Positions 1 to 5,149 of a DNA stretch of 5,558 nucleotides are shown piece after piece (the stretch's first letter is position 1; every line of letters begins with the position of its first letter). The stretch is taken from contig JAICHN010000349.1 of the NCBI GenBank assembly GCA_025924845.1, forward strand, positions 1-5,558, read 5' to 3'. The translations under genes and the position numbers were made by a program. The DNA is from Chloroflexota bacterium (GTDB lineage: Bacteria > Chloroflexota > UBA5177 > JANWHV01). The notes beneath the pieces were generated by a model. It was not told the DNA's origin and searched no databases. It was given only the letters and a program-made list of their open reading frames with translations.

Positions 1-1
1 C

Positions 2-811
2 TCCGGCTTATTGCGCAGCGCGGATGGCGGGCGGCACTGGACGGTGCTCGATAGTAAAGATGGGCTTCCCGATGCCGCGTTCGTGGTCGATGACATGATC
101 GCGCTGGGCAAAGCGTTATTCGCCGCCGTATCCTGTCCCGAGGAGGTGTCGGCCATCGTCGCTCAGCAAATCACATCGTACCAATGCGGCGCCCCGATCT
201 ACCGGTCCATGGATGACGGCGCTACCTGGGAGGCGGCTGGCCTGGGCACTCCCCAGCCGGAGAACGGCCAGCCTGCCCCGGCCTTTGACGGGGCCGTGCA
301 GGCGCTGGCGGTACTGGGCACCGGCATTTTCGCCGCTGCTATCCCCCTCTACAGCCCGCCCAGTATCTATCGCTCCGATGACCTGGGCTCGACCTGGCAC
401 CTCAGCGGTTCCAGCCGCGCCCTGGAGGATGTAACGGCGTTCGCCGCCTTACCGGGCAAGCCTTCACCGACCCTACTCGCAGGCACCGGCATCGTGGGCA
501 GCGGTTCGCAAGTACAACGGTCCACTGAGGGCGGCCGGGCCTGGGCGCCTGTCCTCACCGCCGGAGCCTTCGACGATCCGGTCGTCCTGCAACTATTGGT
601 GAGCCGGCGCGGCGTATTTTGCCTCGGCCTGCATCACCTGTTCCTCTCCACCGATCGCGGCGCGACCTGGCAGCCCACGGCCGACAGTGGACTGGGCCCA
701 CGCCTCAACCGCTTTCTGGTCGAGTTGCCCAGCGGCGCTCTCGTGCTCGCCCAATCGGGAGCTATTGAGATGAGCCGTGATCGGGGGGCGCATTGGGGGC
801 GCCTGGAGTAA
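2..811 (+). CDS. Asp-box (BNR/sortilin-like) beta-propeller protein, 5'-partial
   Basis: Reading is open to the left edge, so the true start lies upstream; the TTG at 11 is inside the gene because it already begins an Asp-box. 269 residues are visible, ending at TAA 809-811. Six Asp-box motifs (consensus S-x-D-x-G-x-T-W) are seen: SADGGRHW (nt 17-40), SMDDGATW (206-229), SDDLGSTW (374-397), STEGGRAW (521-544), STDRGATW (647-670) and SRDRGAHW (773-796), most preceded by a short hydrophobic strand such as IYR or LFL. Such motifs mark beta-hairpin turns in blades of sialidase, sortilin (VPS10) and Ycf48-like propellers. The spacing shrinks from 63 to 42 residues towards the C-terminus. No catalytic sialidase residues are recognisable, so it is probably a non-enzymatic, binding or exported propeller; a signal peptide would lie outside the window. 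The fold is well supported, the specific function unknown. It precedes the FAH gene by 56 bp on the same strand but has no evident link to F420. Confidence 0.85.
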   Translation, partial: SGLLRSADGGRHWTVLDSKDGLPDAAFVVDDMIALGKALFAAVSCPEEVSAIVAQQITSYQCGAPIYRSMDDGATWEAAGLGTPQPENGQPAPAFDGAVQALAVLGTGIFAAAIPLYSPPSIYRSDDLGSTWHLSGSSRALEDVTAFAALPGKPSPTLLAGTGIVGSGSQVQRSTEGGRAWAPVLTAGAFDDPVVLQLLVSRRGVFCLGLHHLFLSTDRGATWQPTADSGLGPRLNRFLVELPSGALVLAQSGAIEMSRDRGAHWGRLE

Positions 812-823
812 AGATCAATCGGC

Positions 824-829
824 TACAAT
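824..829 (+). promoter_or_regulatory. Possible -10 box upstream of the FAH gene
   Basis: TACAAT is close to the sigma-70-type TATAAT consensus, and it lies in the gap between the propeller stop (811) and the FAH start (868). No good -35 hexamer lies 16-18 bp upstream: the sequence there is coding and reads about GCCTGG. If it is used, transcription would begin near 836, inside the hairpin at 831-848. The evidence is a single hexamer, so this is a candidate only. Confidence 0.25.
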
Positions 830-830
830 G

Positions 831-848
831 AGCGAGGAGTGCCTCGCT
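831..848 (+). promoter_or_regulatory. Hairpin just upstream of the FAH ribosome binding site
   Basis: AGCGAGG (831-837) pairs perfectly with CCTCGCT (842-848) around the tetraloop AGTG. No T-run follows, so it does not look like an intrinsic terminator of the propeller gene. It ends about two bases before the SD region GGGGAAGG at 850-857, so in an mRNA it would form a 5'-UTR stem next to the ribosome site, possibly protecting the transcript or separating the two genes. The pairing is seen directly; the role is inferred. Confidence 0.4.
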
Positions 849-867
849 AGGGGAAGGATGGTTCCAG

Positions 868-1758
868 GTGCCGTACGCCTACTCGTTTTATCCTGCCATG
901 CCCGCCATTTGCCGCTTCGAGACGGCCGATCACGCGGCCCACATCGGCTGGTGGGTTGGCGGCACGTTCCGCGACCTCACCGAAAGCGGTGACGCGCGCG
1001 CCGCTACGCTCAGCGCGCTCCTGAACACGGGCCTGCCTCTGGGTGAGATCGCGCACCATCTCGCCGACAGCGCACCTATAGTCGATTTCGACCCGGCTCG
1101 GCTGCTGGCGCCGATCGACCGCCAGGAGGTGTGGGCGGCGGGAGTGACCTACCGGCGGAGCCGCGAAGCGCGCGAGCAGGAATCGGAAAGAGCGGCCGAT
1201 ATGTATGCCAGGGTGTACGACGCGGAGCGGCCGGAACTCTTTTTCAAGGCTGACGCGCGTCGCGTGGTCGGCCCGGAAGGACTGATCCAGGCGCGACCGG
1301 ATGCCCGCTGGACCGTGCCGGAACCGGAATTGACTCTTGTCCTGGCTTCCGACCTGCGCCCGGTCGGTTATACGATCGGCAACGATGTCAGTTCGCGCGA
1401 CATCGAAGGCGAGAATCCGCTGTATCTCCCTCAGGCCAAGGTCTACATGGGAGCGTGCGCGCTTGGACCCTGGATCGTGCCCGCGGAGTCGGTCACGGAT
1501 CCCTACGACCTACACATCACCTGCGCCATCGCCCGCGAAGGCGCCGTGGTTTGGGAGGATCACACCAGCACCGCCCAGTTGCACCGGCGGCTTGAGGATT
1601 TGGTAGCCTATTTAGGACGGAGTAATACGTTCCCGGACGGGGCGTTTCTCTTGACCGGAACGTGCCTGGTCCCCCCCGATACCTATACCCTGACAACGGG
1701 CGATGTCGTGGAAATCGGGATCACGGGCTTGGGCTCGCTTCAAAATACGGTGGGATGA
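868..1758 (+). CDS. FAH-family protein, probable 2-keto-3-deoxy-sugar-acid dehydratase/hydrolase
   Basis: A 296-residue protein of the fumarylacetoacetate hydrolase superfamily. Residues 1 to about 85 form the variable N-terminal domain and the rest the catalytic FAH fold. Visible landmarks are VWAAGVTYRRSREAR (88-102), RPELFFKA (121-128), the metal-binding E-x-E in VPEPEL (E152, E154), GYTIGNDVSSRDIEGENPLY (167-186, third ligand probably D173), YLPQAKVY (186-193) and a C-terminal GDVVEIGITGLGSLQNTVG segment. The ENPLYLPQAK stretch and total length resemble 2-dehydro-3-deoxy-D-arabinonate dehydratase (KdaD type) more than classical fumarylacetoacetase or the short FAHD1-type hydrolases. The likely reaction is Mg2+-dependent dehydration of a 2-keto-3-deoxy aldonate, as in oxidative pentose or uronate breakdown; the substrate is inferred. 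The GTG start at 868 has GGAAGG about 10 bases upstream; the in-frame ATG at 898 has no SD and would trim ten residues. It ends 73 bp before cofD, on the same strand. Confidence 0.85.
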   Translation: MPYAYSFYPAMPAICRFETADHAAHIGWWVGGTFRDLTESGDARAATLSALLNTGLPLGEIAHHLADSAPIVDFDPARLLAPIDRQEVWAAGVTYRRSREAREQESERAADMYARVYDAERPELFFKADARRVVGPEGLIQARPDARWTVPEPELTLVLASDLRPVGYTIGNDVSSRDIEGENPLYLPQAKVYMGACALGPWIVPAESVTDPYDLHITCAIAREGAVVWEDHTSTAQLHRRLEDLVAYLGRSNTFPDGAFLLTGTCLVPPDTYTLTTGDVVEIGITGLGSLQNTVG

Positions 1759-1781
1759 GCAACACGCGTGGAGAAAAGTCG

Positions 1782-1835
1782 GTGACGATCACCAGCCGGA
1801 CTGCCGCGGCCGGCATGATGCGAGGTGTGCGATGA
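1782..1835 (+). CDS. Possible 17-codon leader ORF overlapping the cofD start
   Basis: In the gap between the FAH stop and cofD, a GTG at 1782 opens a short ORF encoding MTITSRTAAAGMMRGVR and ending at TGA 1833-1835. It has a textbook SD, GGAG at 1770-1773, with an 8-base spacer. Its stop overlaps the cofD ATG as ATGA (1832-1835), the arrangement typical of translational coupling and the same one used at the cofD/cofC junction. Two in-frame ATGs (1815, 1818) lie near its end. It has no recognisable family. It could be a coupling leader peptide or the remnant of an earlier gene start, since its MTIT resembles the beginning of many CofD proteins. A stop-free run of this length in GC-rich DNA can arise by chance, so only the SD plus the stop/start overlap speaks for it. 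Confidence 0.3.
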   Translation: MTITSRTAAAGMMRGVR

Positions 1836-2785
1836 TCACGGCCCTCGCGGGAGGAGTGGGCGGCGCCAAGCTGGCGCACGGTTTGTATATGGCGCTGCCG
1901 CCCGACTCTTTGACGGTTATCGTGAACACCGCCGACGACGCCGACATGCATGGCCTGCGCATCTGCCCCGATCTCGACACGGTCCTCTATACATTGGCCG
2001 AGATGGCCAATCCCGAGACGGGCTGGGGCATCCAGGGCGACAGCTTCCGCGTGCTGGAACAACTGGGGCGCTTGGGCAGACCTGACTGGTTTCGCCTGGG
2101 TGATCTCGATTTCGCTACCCACATCGCGCGCACCGACCTTCTTCGCGCCGGCGCCGGCCTCACCGAGGTGACGCGTATTCTGGCCAGGCAGTTGGCGGTA
2201 CGGGCCAATCTGTTGCCCATGTGTGATGAGCGCGTGGAAACCATGGTGCATACCCCGGACGGCGAACTGGCCTTTCAGGATTATTTCGTACGCCGTCACT
2301 GCGCCGACACCGTATTGAGCCTGCGTTTTCAGGGCATAGAAGAGGCCGTCATCACTCCGGCCGTGCGCGAAGCGATCGAAGGGGCGGATGCCATCGTCTT
2401 CTGTCCCTCCAATCCGCTGGTCAGCCTGGGCCCCATTCTGTCGGTGCCGGGGATGCGCGCTCTGATCCGCGAACGCGACGTGCCGATCATCGCGGTCAGT
2501 CCGATTATCGCCGGGGAAGCGGTGCGCGGTCCTGCCGCCAGGATGCTCGAGGATCTCGGTCACGGGGCAAGCGTGGTGGGCGTTGCCCGCCAATACGCCG
2601 ACCTCCACCCAATCCTGTTGATCGACGAAGCTGATCGTGACCTGGCGAGCGTCGTGGCCGAAACAGGGGTGGAGCCGGTGGTTGCCCCCACCTTGATGCG
2701 TACGCCGGATGACCGCCGGGCCCTGGCGCGCCTCGTGCTCGATCTCGCCTCATCCCGTCTCACCTCCTCGGGGAGCGCCCGATGA
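1832..2785 (+). CDS. cofD: 2-phospho-L-lactate (phosphoenolpyruvate-type) transferase CofD/FbiA
   Basis: A 317-residue cytoplasmic enzyme of F420 biosynthesis. It transfers a phospho-acid group from the GDP-activated donor made by CofC/FbiD to 7,8-didemethyl-8-hydroxy-5-deazariboflavin (Fo), giving F420-0 (or dehydro-F420-0 if the donor is the enolpyruvyl form) and releasing GMP. Family motifs run the whole length: GGVGGAK nucleotide loop (7-13), VNTADD (31-36), HGLRICPDLDTVLYTLAE (40-57), GWGIQGDSF (64-72), WFRLGDLDFATHIART (86-101), PMCDERVETMV (129-139), DYFVRRHC (150-157), FCPSNPLVSLGPIL (190-203), SPIIAG (223-228) and GPAARMLEDLG (233-243). Length matches the family, with no sign of truncation. 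The start is ATG 1832, giving MITALAGGVGG as expected, with GAGGTG at 1822-1827; the frame is open further upstream but would run into the FAH gene. The TGA overlaps the cofC ATG (ATGA, 2782-2785), indicating an operon with coupled translation. Confidence 0.96.
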   Translation: MITALAGGVGGAKLAHGLYMALPPDSLTVIVNTADDADMHGLRICPDLDTVLYTLAEMANPETGWGIQGDSFRVLEQLGRLGRPDWFRLGDLDFATHIARTDLLRAGAGLTEVTRILARQLAVRANLLPMCDERVETMVHTPDGELAFQDYFVRRHCADTVLSLRFQGIEEAVITPAVREAIEGADAIVFCPSNPLVSLGPILSVPGMRALIRERDVPIIAVSPIIAGEAVRGPAARMLEDLGHGASVVGVARQYADLHPILLIDEADRDLASVVAETGVEPVVAPTLMRTPDDRRALARLVLDLASSRLTSSGSAR

Positions 2786-3534
2786 GCCTCTGGGTGATTG
2801 TTCCGGCCAAAGAGCCGTGGCGGGCCAAGAGTAGGCTGGCAGGCGTCCTCACTCCCGCCCGGCGCTGGTCGCTGAGCATGCAGCTTCTGGAACACACCCT
2901 TCTCGCGGTGCGCGAGGCGACCCTGGTCGATCGCTATCTGGTGATCAGTAACGCGGCGCCCCATCTCGCTCTAGCGCGAGCCTACGGCGCCGTCGCGGTA
3001 AGCGAGTTACGAACCCATCGGGAGAGCCCGATCACCCTATCTACATCCGATCCCACCGTCGAGCCGCTCAATGCCGCGCTAGGCCAGGCGGCGGAGGTCG
3101 CCGTCCGCAGCGGGGCGACCGCGGTGCTCGTGCTCCACGCCGACCTGATCGGGGTCAGTGCGTCAGCTATAGACGACATGGTGCGGGCAATGCCCGGGGG
3201 GCCGGGCGTGGTCCTGGCGCCGGATCGCCGACGGGTAGGGACTAACGCGCTCTTAGCACGACCGCCCCAGGTCATGCCCTTTGCGTTTGGTCCGGACAGC
3301 TTTGAGGCACATTGCCGGCTGGCCGAGGCGCTGGGTATCACCCTTGTCGTACATGAGAGCTCTGGTCTGGCGGACGATCTGGATACCCCGGACGACCTCA
3401 CCTCGCCTGCTGCCCGCGATCTGCTGGTAACGCACATGGCACGCGGCTCCCGGCCGACTTCCCGGCCTCGTGGTGCGGCGCCTCGCGGTCGCCTCTCGTC
3501 GGACGCTCGCCCGCGCTCCACGAGCATGGCCTGA
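2782..3534 (+). CDS. cofC: 2-phospho-L-lactate/phosphoenolpyruvate guanylyltransferase CofC/FbiD
   Basis: A GT-A-fold nucleotidyltransferase that uses GTP to activate a three-carbon phospho-acid for CofD: 2-phospho-L-lactate in methanogens, phosphoenolpyruvate in mycobacterial FbiD, and other phosphoacids in some bacteria. The substrate cannot be read from this sequence. Motifs: VPAKEPWRAKSRLA (7-20, GTP-binding loop), LNAALGQA (96-103), VLHADLIGV (117-125, in place of the usual PADLP), APDRRRVGTNALLARPP (146-162), FGPDSFEAH (169-177) and DDLDTPDDL (198-206). At 250 residues it is longer than the usual 200-220. The surplus is an extra Ser/Thr-rich stretch at about 77-94 (RTHRESPITLSTSDPTVE), before LNAAL, and a basic Arg/Pro/Ser tail at about 219-250, after the family domain ends. 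No frameshift is evident. The start ATG 2782 overlaps the cofD stop by 4 bp, and cofE begins 8 bp after the stop. Family assignment is firm; the extra segments are atypical. Confidence 0.93.
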   Translation: MSLWVIVPAKEPWRAKSRLAGVLTPARRWSLSMQLLEHTLLAVREATLVDRYLVISNAAPHLALARAYGAVAVSELRTHRESPITLSTSDPTVEPLNAALGQAAEVAVRSGATAVLVLHADLIGVSASAIDDMVRAMPGGPGVVLAPDRRRVGTNALLARPPQVMPFAFGPDSFEAHCRLAEALGITLVVHESSGLADDLDTPDDLTSPAARDLLVTHMARGSRPTSRPRGAAPRGRLSSDARPRSTSMA

Positions 3535-3542
3535 TCGCGCGC

Positions 3543-4301
3543 ATGGCTCCGCACGAAATTCGCGTCTTCGCGGTCCAGGGGCTTCCCGAGATTGAACCGG
3601 GCGCGGCCCTGGGCAGTATGATAGCGGAGGCCCTCGACGCCGCGGGCACGCCGCTCATGGCCGGTGATCTGCTGGTGGTGACGCATAAGGTAGTGGCCAA
3701 AGCGGAGGGTGCCTTGGTAGACCTGGCGACCATCACGCCCTCGACTCTGGCTGTGTACTTCGCCCGCCGCTGGAACAAGGATGCGCGGCAGGTCGAAGTC
3801 GTGCTCCGGCAGAGTGCCCGCATTGTCCGGATGGACCGGGGGGTGATCATTGCCGAAACCAAGCACGGGTTCGTCTGCGCCAATGCGGGCGTGGACGCCT
3901 CCAACATGACCGGTGGCGACGTGGTGTGCGTGCTACCCGACGATCCGGATCGATCGGCAGCGCTAATCGCCGATCAGGCGGCGGAATGTACGGGTCTGCG
4001 CGTCCCAGTCATCATTAGTGACACCTTCGGTCGCCCCTGGCGCGAGGGGCTGACCAACGTGGCGATCGGCATTGCCGGCATGTCGCCCGTCATCGACTAC
4101 GTGGGTCAGCGCGATGCCCAGGGGCGCGAACTCAAGGTGACCGCGCTTGCCGTGGCCGACGAAATCGCCGGAGCGGCCGAGCTGGTGATGGGCAAGCTCG
4201 ACCGCGCCCCTGCCGCGGTCGTGCGCGGCTTCGCCTACCAGCCAGGTGAAGGCAACGCACGTCAACTGCTGCGCAAACCGGAATTCGACCTGTTCCGCTA
4301 G
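3543..4301 (+). CDS. cofE: Coenzyme F420-0:L-glutamate ligase CofE (single domain)
   Basis: A 252-residue ligase that uses GTP and divalent metal ions to add gamma-linked glutamates to F420-0, forming F420-1 and longer forms. Diagnostic segments are GDLLVVTHKVVAKAEG (41-56), HGFVCANAGVDASN (108-121, with D118 a probable metal ligand), VPVIISDTFGRPWREGLTNV (154-173, with D160 the likely second acidic ligand), NVAIGIAGMSPVIDYVGQRD (172-191) and a C-terminal VVRGFAY (226-232). It stops where the ligase domain stops. The FMN-binding nitroreductase-like domain fused to mycobacterial FbiB is absent, so any dehydro-F420-0 reductase must be encoded elsewhere. The start is ATG 3543, the only reasonable in-frame start. 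No SD precedes it (upstream bases are TGATCGCGCGC), so translation is probably re-initiated from cofC, 8 bp upstream. It is followed after 69 bp by fno on the same strand. Confidence 0.95.
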   Translation: MAPHEIRVFAVQGLPEIEPGAALGSMIAEALDAAGTPLMAGDLLVVTHKVVAKAEGALVDLATITPSTLAVYFARRWNKDARQVEVVLRQSARIVRMDRGVIIAETKHGFVCANAGVDASNMTGGDVVCVLPDDPDRSAALIADQAAECTGLRVPVIISDTFGRPWREGLTNVAIGIAGMSPVIDYVGQRDAQGRELKVTALAVADEIAGAAELVMGKLDRAPAAVVRGFAYQPGEGNARQLLRKPEFDLFR

Positions 4302-4325
4302 GCTGGCTTCGGCGGCGAAGAGGTA

Positions 4326-4350
4326 TGGCCCGCCTTCTAGGCATGGGCCA
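4326..4350 (+). promoter_or_regulatory. Intercistronic hairpin before the fno ribosome binding site
   Basis: In the 69-bp cofE-fno gap, TGGCCC (4326-4331) pairs with GGGCCA (4345-4350). Inside it GCC (4332-4334) pairs with GGC (4340-4342), leaving a two-base AT bulge and a five-base loop. A weaker stem, CTTCG/CGAAG, lies at 4307-4320. No T-run follows, so termination is unlikely. The stem ends a few bases before the fno SD (AGAAAGG, about 4355-4361) and may tune downstream expression or mRNA stability. The pairing is seen; the function is inferred. Confidence 0.35.
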
Positions 4351-4370
4351 AGCAAGAAAGGCACCGTCCA

Positions 4371-5063
4371 GTGAGTGATGTCGCGATAATCGGCGGAACG
4401 GGAAATCAGGGCTTTGGCTTGGCAGTGCGATGGGCACTGGCCGGCAAGTCGATCACGATCGGATCGCGCGATGCCGGGCGGGCAGCGGAAGCGGCAGGGC
4501 GGGTACGCGAGGCGATCGAGGGTTCCGGAGGCGGAGGCGCGTCGATCGCGGTCGAGGGACTGGAAAACGGCGACGCGGCAGCCGGCGCACCGGTAGTCGT
4601 GGTAAGCGTGCCCCTGGCCGCGCAAATATCGACCATGAAAAGCATCAAGGGGCGGATCGCGGTGGGCACCTTGTTGATCGATGTCACCGTACCGCTGGCC
4701 ACGGCGATTGGCGGGCGCGCCTCGCGGATGCTCACTGTTCCCGCCGGTTCGGCGGCCGAGCAGTTGGCCGAATATGCGCCCGCCGGCGCACAGGTGATGT
4801 CGGCCTTCCACTTCCTATCCGCGGAGCTCTTGGCAGCGGAAGGTCTCCCGCCACTCGACTGCGATGTGCTCGCCTGCGGCGGGGACGCCGCCGCGCAGGC
4901 AATCGTGCGTGAACTGACCATGGCAATCCCCGGCGCGCGTTACCTCCACGCCGGGCCGCTCGTGGCGTCACGTCTGGTCGAGGCAGCGGCCACCATGCTG
5001 ATCGCGATTAACATTCGGCACAAGAGCCATAGCGCGGGTATGCGCATCACCGGTATTATGTAA
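4371..5063 (+). CDS. npdG: F420-dependent NADP oxidoreductase (NADPH:F420 reductase)
   Basis: A 230-residue cytoplasmic enzyme that transfers hydride reversibly between F420H2 and NADP+ (Fno/NpdG). The N-terminal Rossmann fold begins with IIGGTGNQGFGLAVR (6-20), followed by GSRDAGRAAEAA (31-42), whose S32 and R33 are the residues expected to contact the NADP 2'-phosphate. VVVVSVPLAAQ (75-85), LLIDVTVPLA (101-110), SAFHFLSAELLA (144-155), LDCDVLACGGD (162-172) and RYLHAGPLVASRLVEAATML-like sequence at 190-210 follow the family order. It ends in the typical NIRHKSHSAGMRITGI (214-229). It is about 18 residues longer than the archaeal Fno of roughly 212, partly through a Gly-rich loop at 51-57 (GSGGGGA). 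The start is GTG 4371 with AGAAAGG nine bases upstream; the ATG at 4378 is out of frame. Probably the last gene of the F420 operon; it ends 86 bp from a convergent hydantoinase gene. Confidence 0.93.
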   Translation: MSDVAIIGGTGNQGFGLAVRWALAGKSITIGSRDAGRAAEAAGRVREAIEGSGGGGASIAVEGLENGDAAAGAPVVVVSVPLAAQISTMKSIKGRIAVGTLLIDVTVPLATAIGGRASRMLTVPAGSAAEQLAEYAPAGAQVMSAFHFLSAELLAAEGLPPLDCDVLACGGDAAAQAIVRELTMAIPGARYLHAGPLVASRLVEAAATMLIAINIRHKSHSAGMRITGIM

Positions 5064-5070
5064 ACTTCAC

Positions 5071-5131
5071 CGTAGGGGCACTCCTTGTGCGTGCGCTTCG
5101 TAGGGGCACCGACAAGGAGTGCCCCTACGAA
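5071..5131. repeat. Nested inverted repeat with two alternative hairpins between convergent genes
   Basis: CGTAGGGGCACTCCTTGT (5071-5088) is the exact reverse complement of ACAAGGAGTGCCCCTACG (5112-5129), an 18-bp stem with a 23-base loop. That loop carries another copy of CGTAGGGGCAC (5099-5109). TTCGTAGGGGCAC (5097-5109) is the exact reverse complement of GTGCCCCTACGAA (5119-5131), a 13-bp stem with a 9-base loop. Both folds use 5119-5129 and so exclude each other. It fills most of the gap between the fno stop (5063) and the hydantoinase stop (5150). No T-run follows on either strand, so if it terminates transcription it is not a canonical intrinsic terminator. It resembles dispersed GTAGGGGC-type hairpin repeats that I recall from Chloroflexota and related genomes; that comparison is from memory. 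A small mobile (MITE/REP-like) origin is possible. Confidence 0.75.
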
Positions 5132-5149
5132 CCTTGAGCGGCGCACCAA

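Noticed and set aside
17..796. Asp-box motifs spaced 63, 56, 49, 42 and 42 residues apart, all multiples of seven
   Set aside because: Striking numerically, but only five intervals are seen in a partial protein. Propeller blades vary in length, and no sequence repeat of period seven accompanies it.
836..843. GGAGTGCC shared with the repeat at 5116-5123
   Set aside because: Only eight bases match in a GC-rich window and the surrounding stems differ, so common origin is not supported.
1703..1831. Upstream extension of cofD by 43 codons, beginning inside the FAH gene
   Set aside because: CofD proteins begin right at the GGxGGAK loop, as the ATG at 1832 provides. The extension overlaps FAH codons and carries no conserved sequence.
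1721..2608. Long open frame of 295 codons on the minus strand opposite cofD
   Set aside because: It is a shadow of codon bias in GC-rich coding DNA: cofD on the + strand has family motifs along its full length, and the antisense translation resembles no family.
2982..3866. Long open frame of 294 codons on the minus strand opposite cofC and cofE
   Set aside because: It spans the junction of two well-supported + strand genes and is His/Arg-rich without domain features, so it is an antisense artefact.
3963..4811. Minus-strand open frame of 282 codons across the cofE-fno gap
   Set aside because: It covers parts of two recognised + strand genes; the predicted protein is low-complexity and matches no known family.
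5071..5131. CRISPR-like array suggested by repeated CGTAGGGGCAC
   Set aside because: There are only two direct copies of 11 bases, an inverted third copy and no regular spacers; it is a nested hairpin, not an array.
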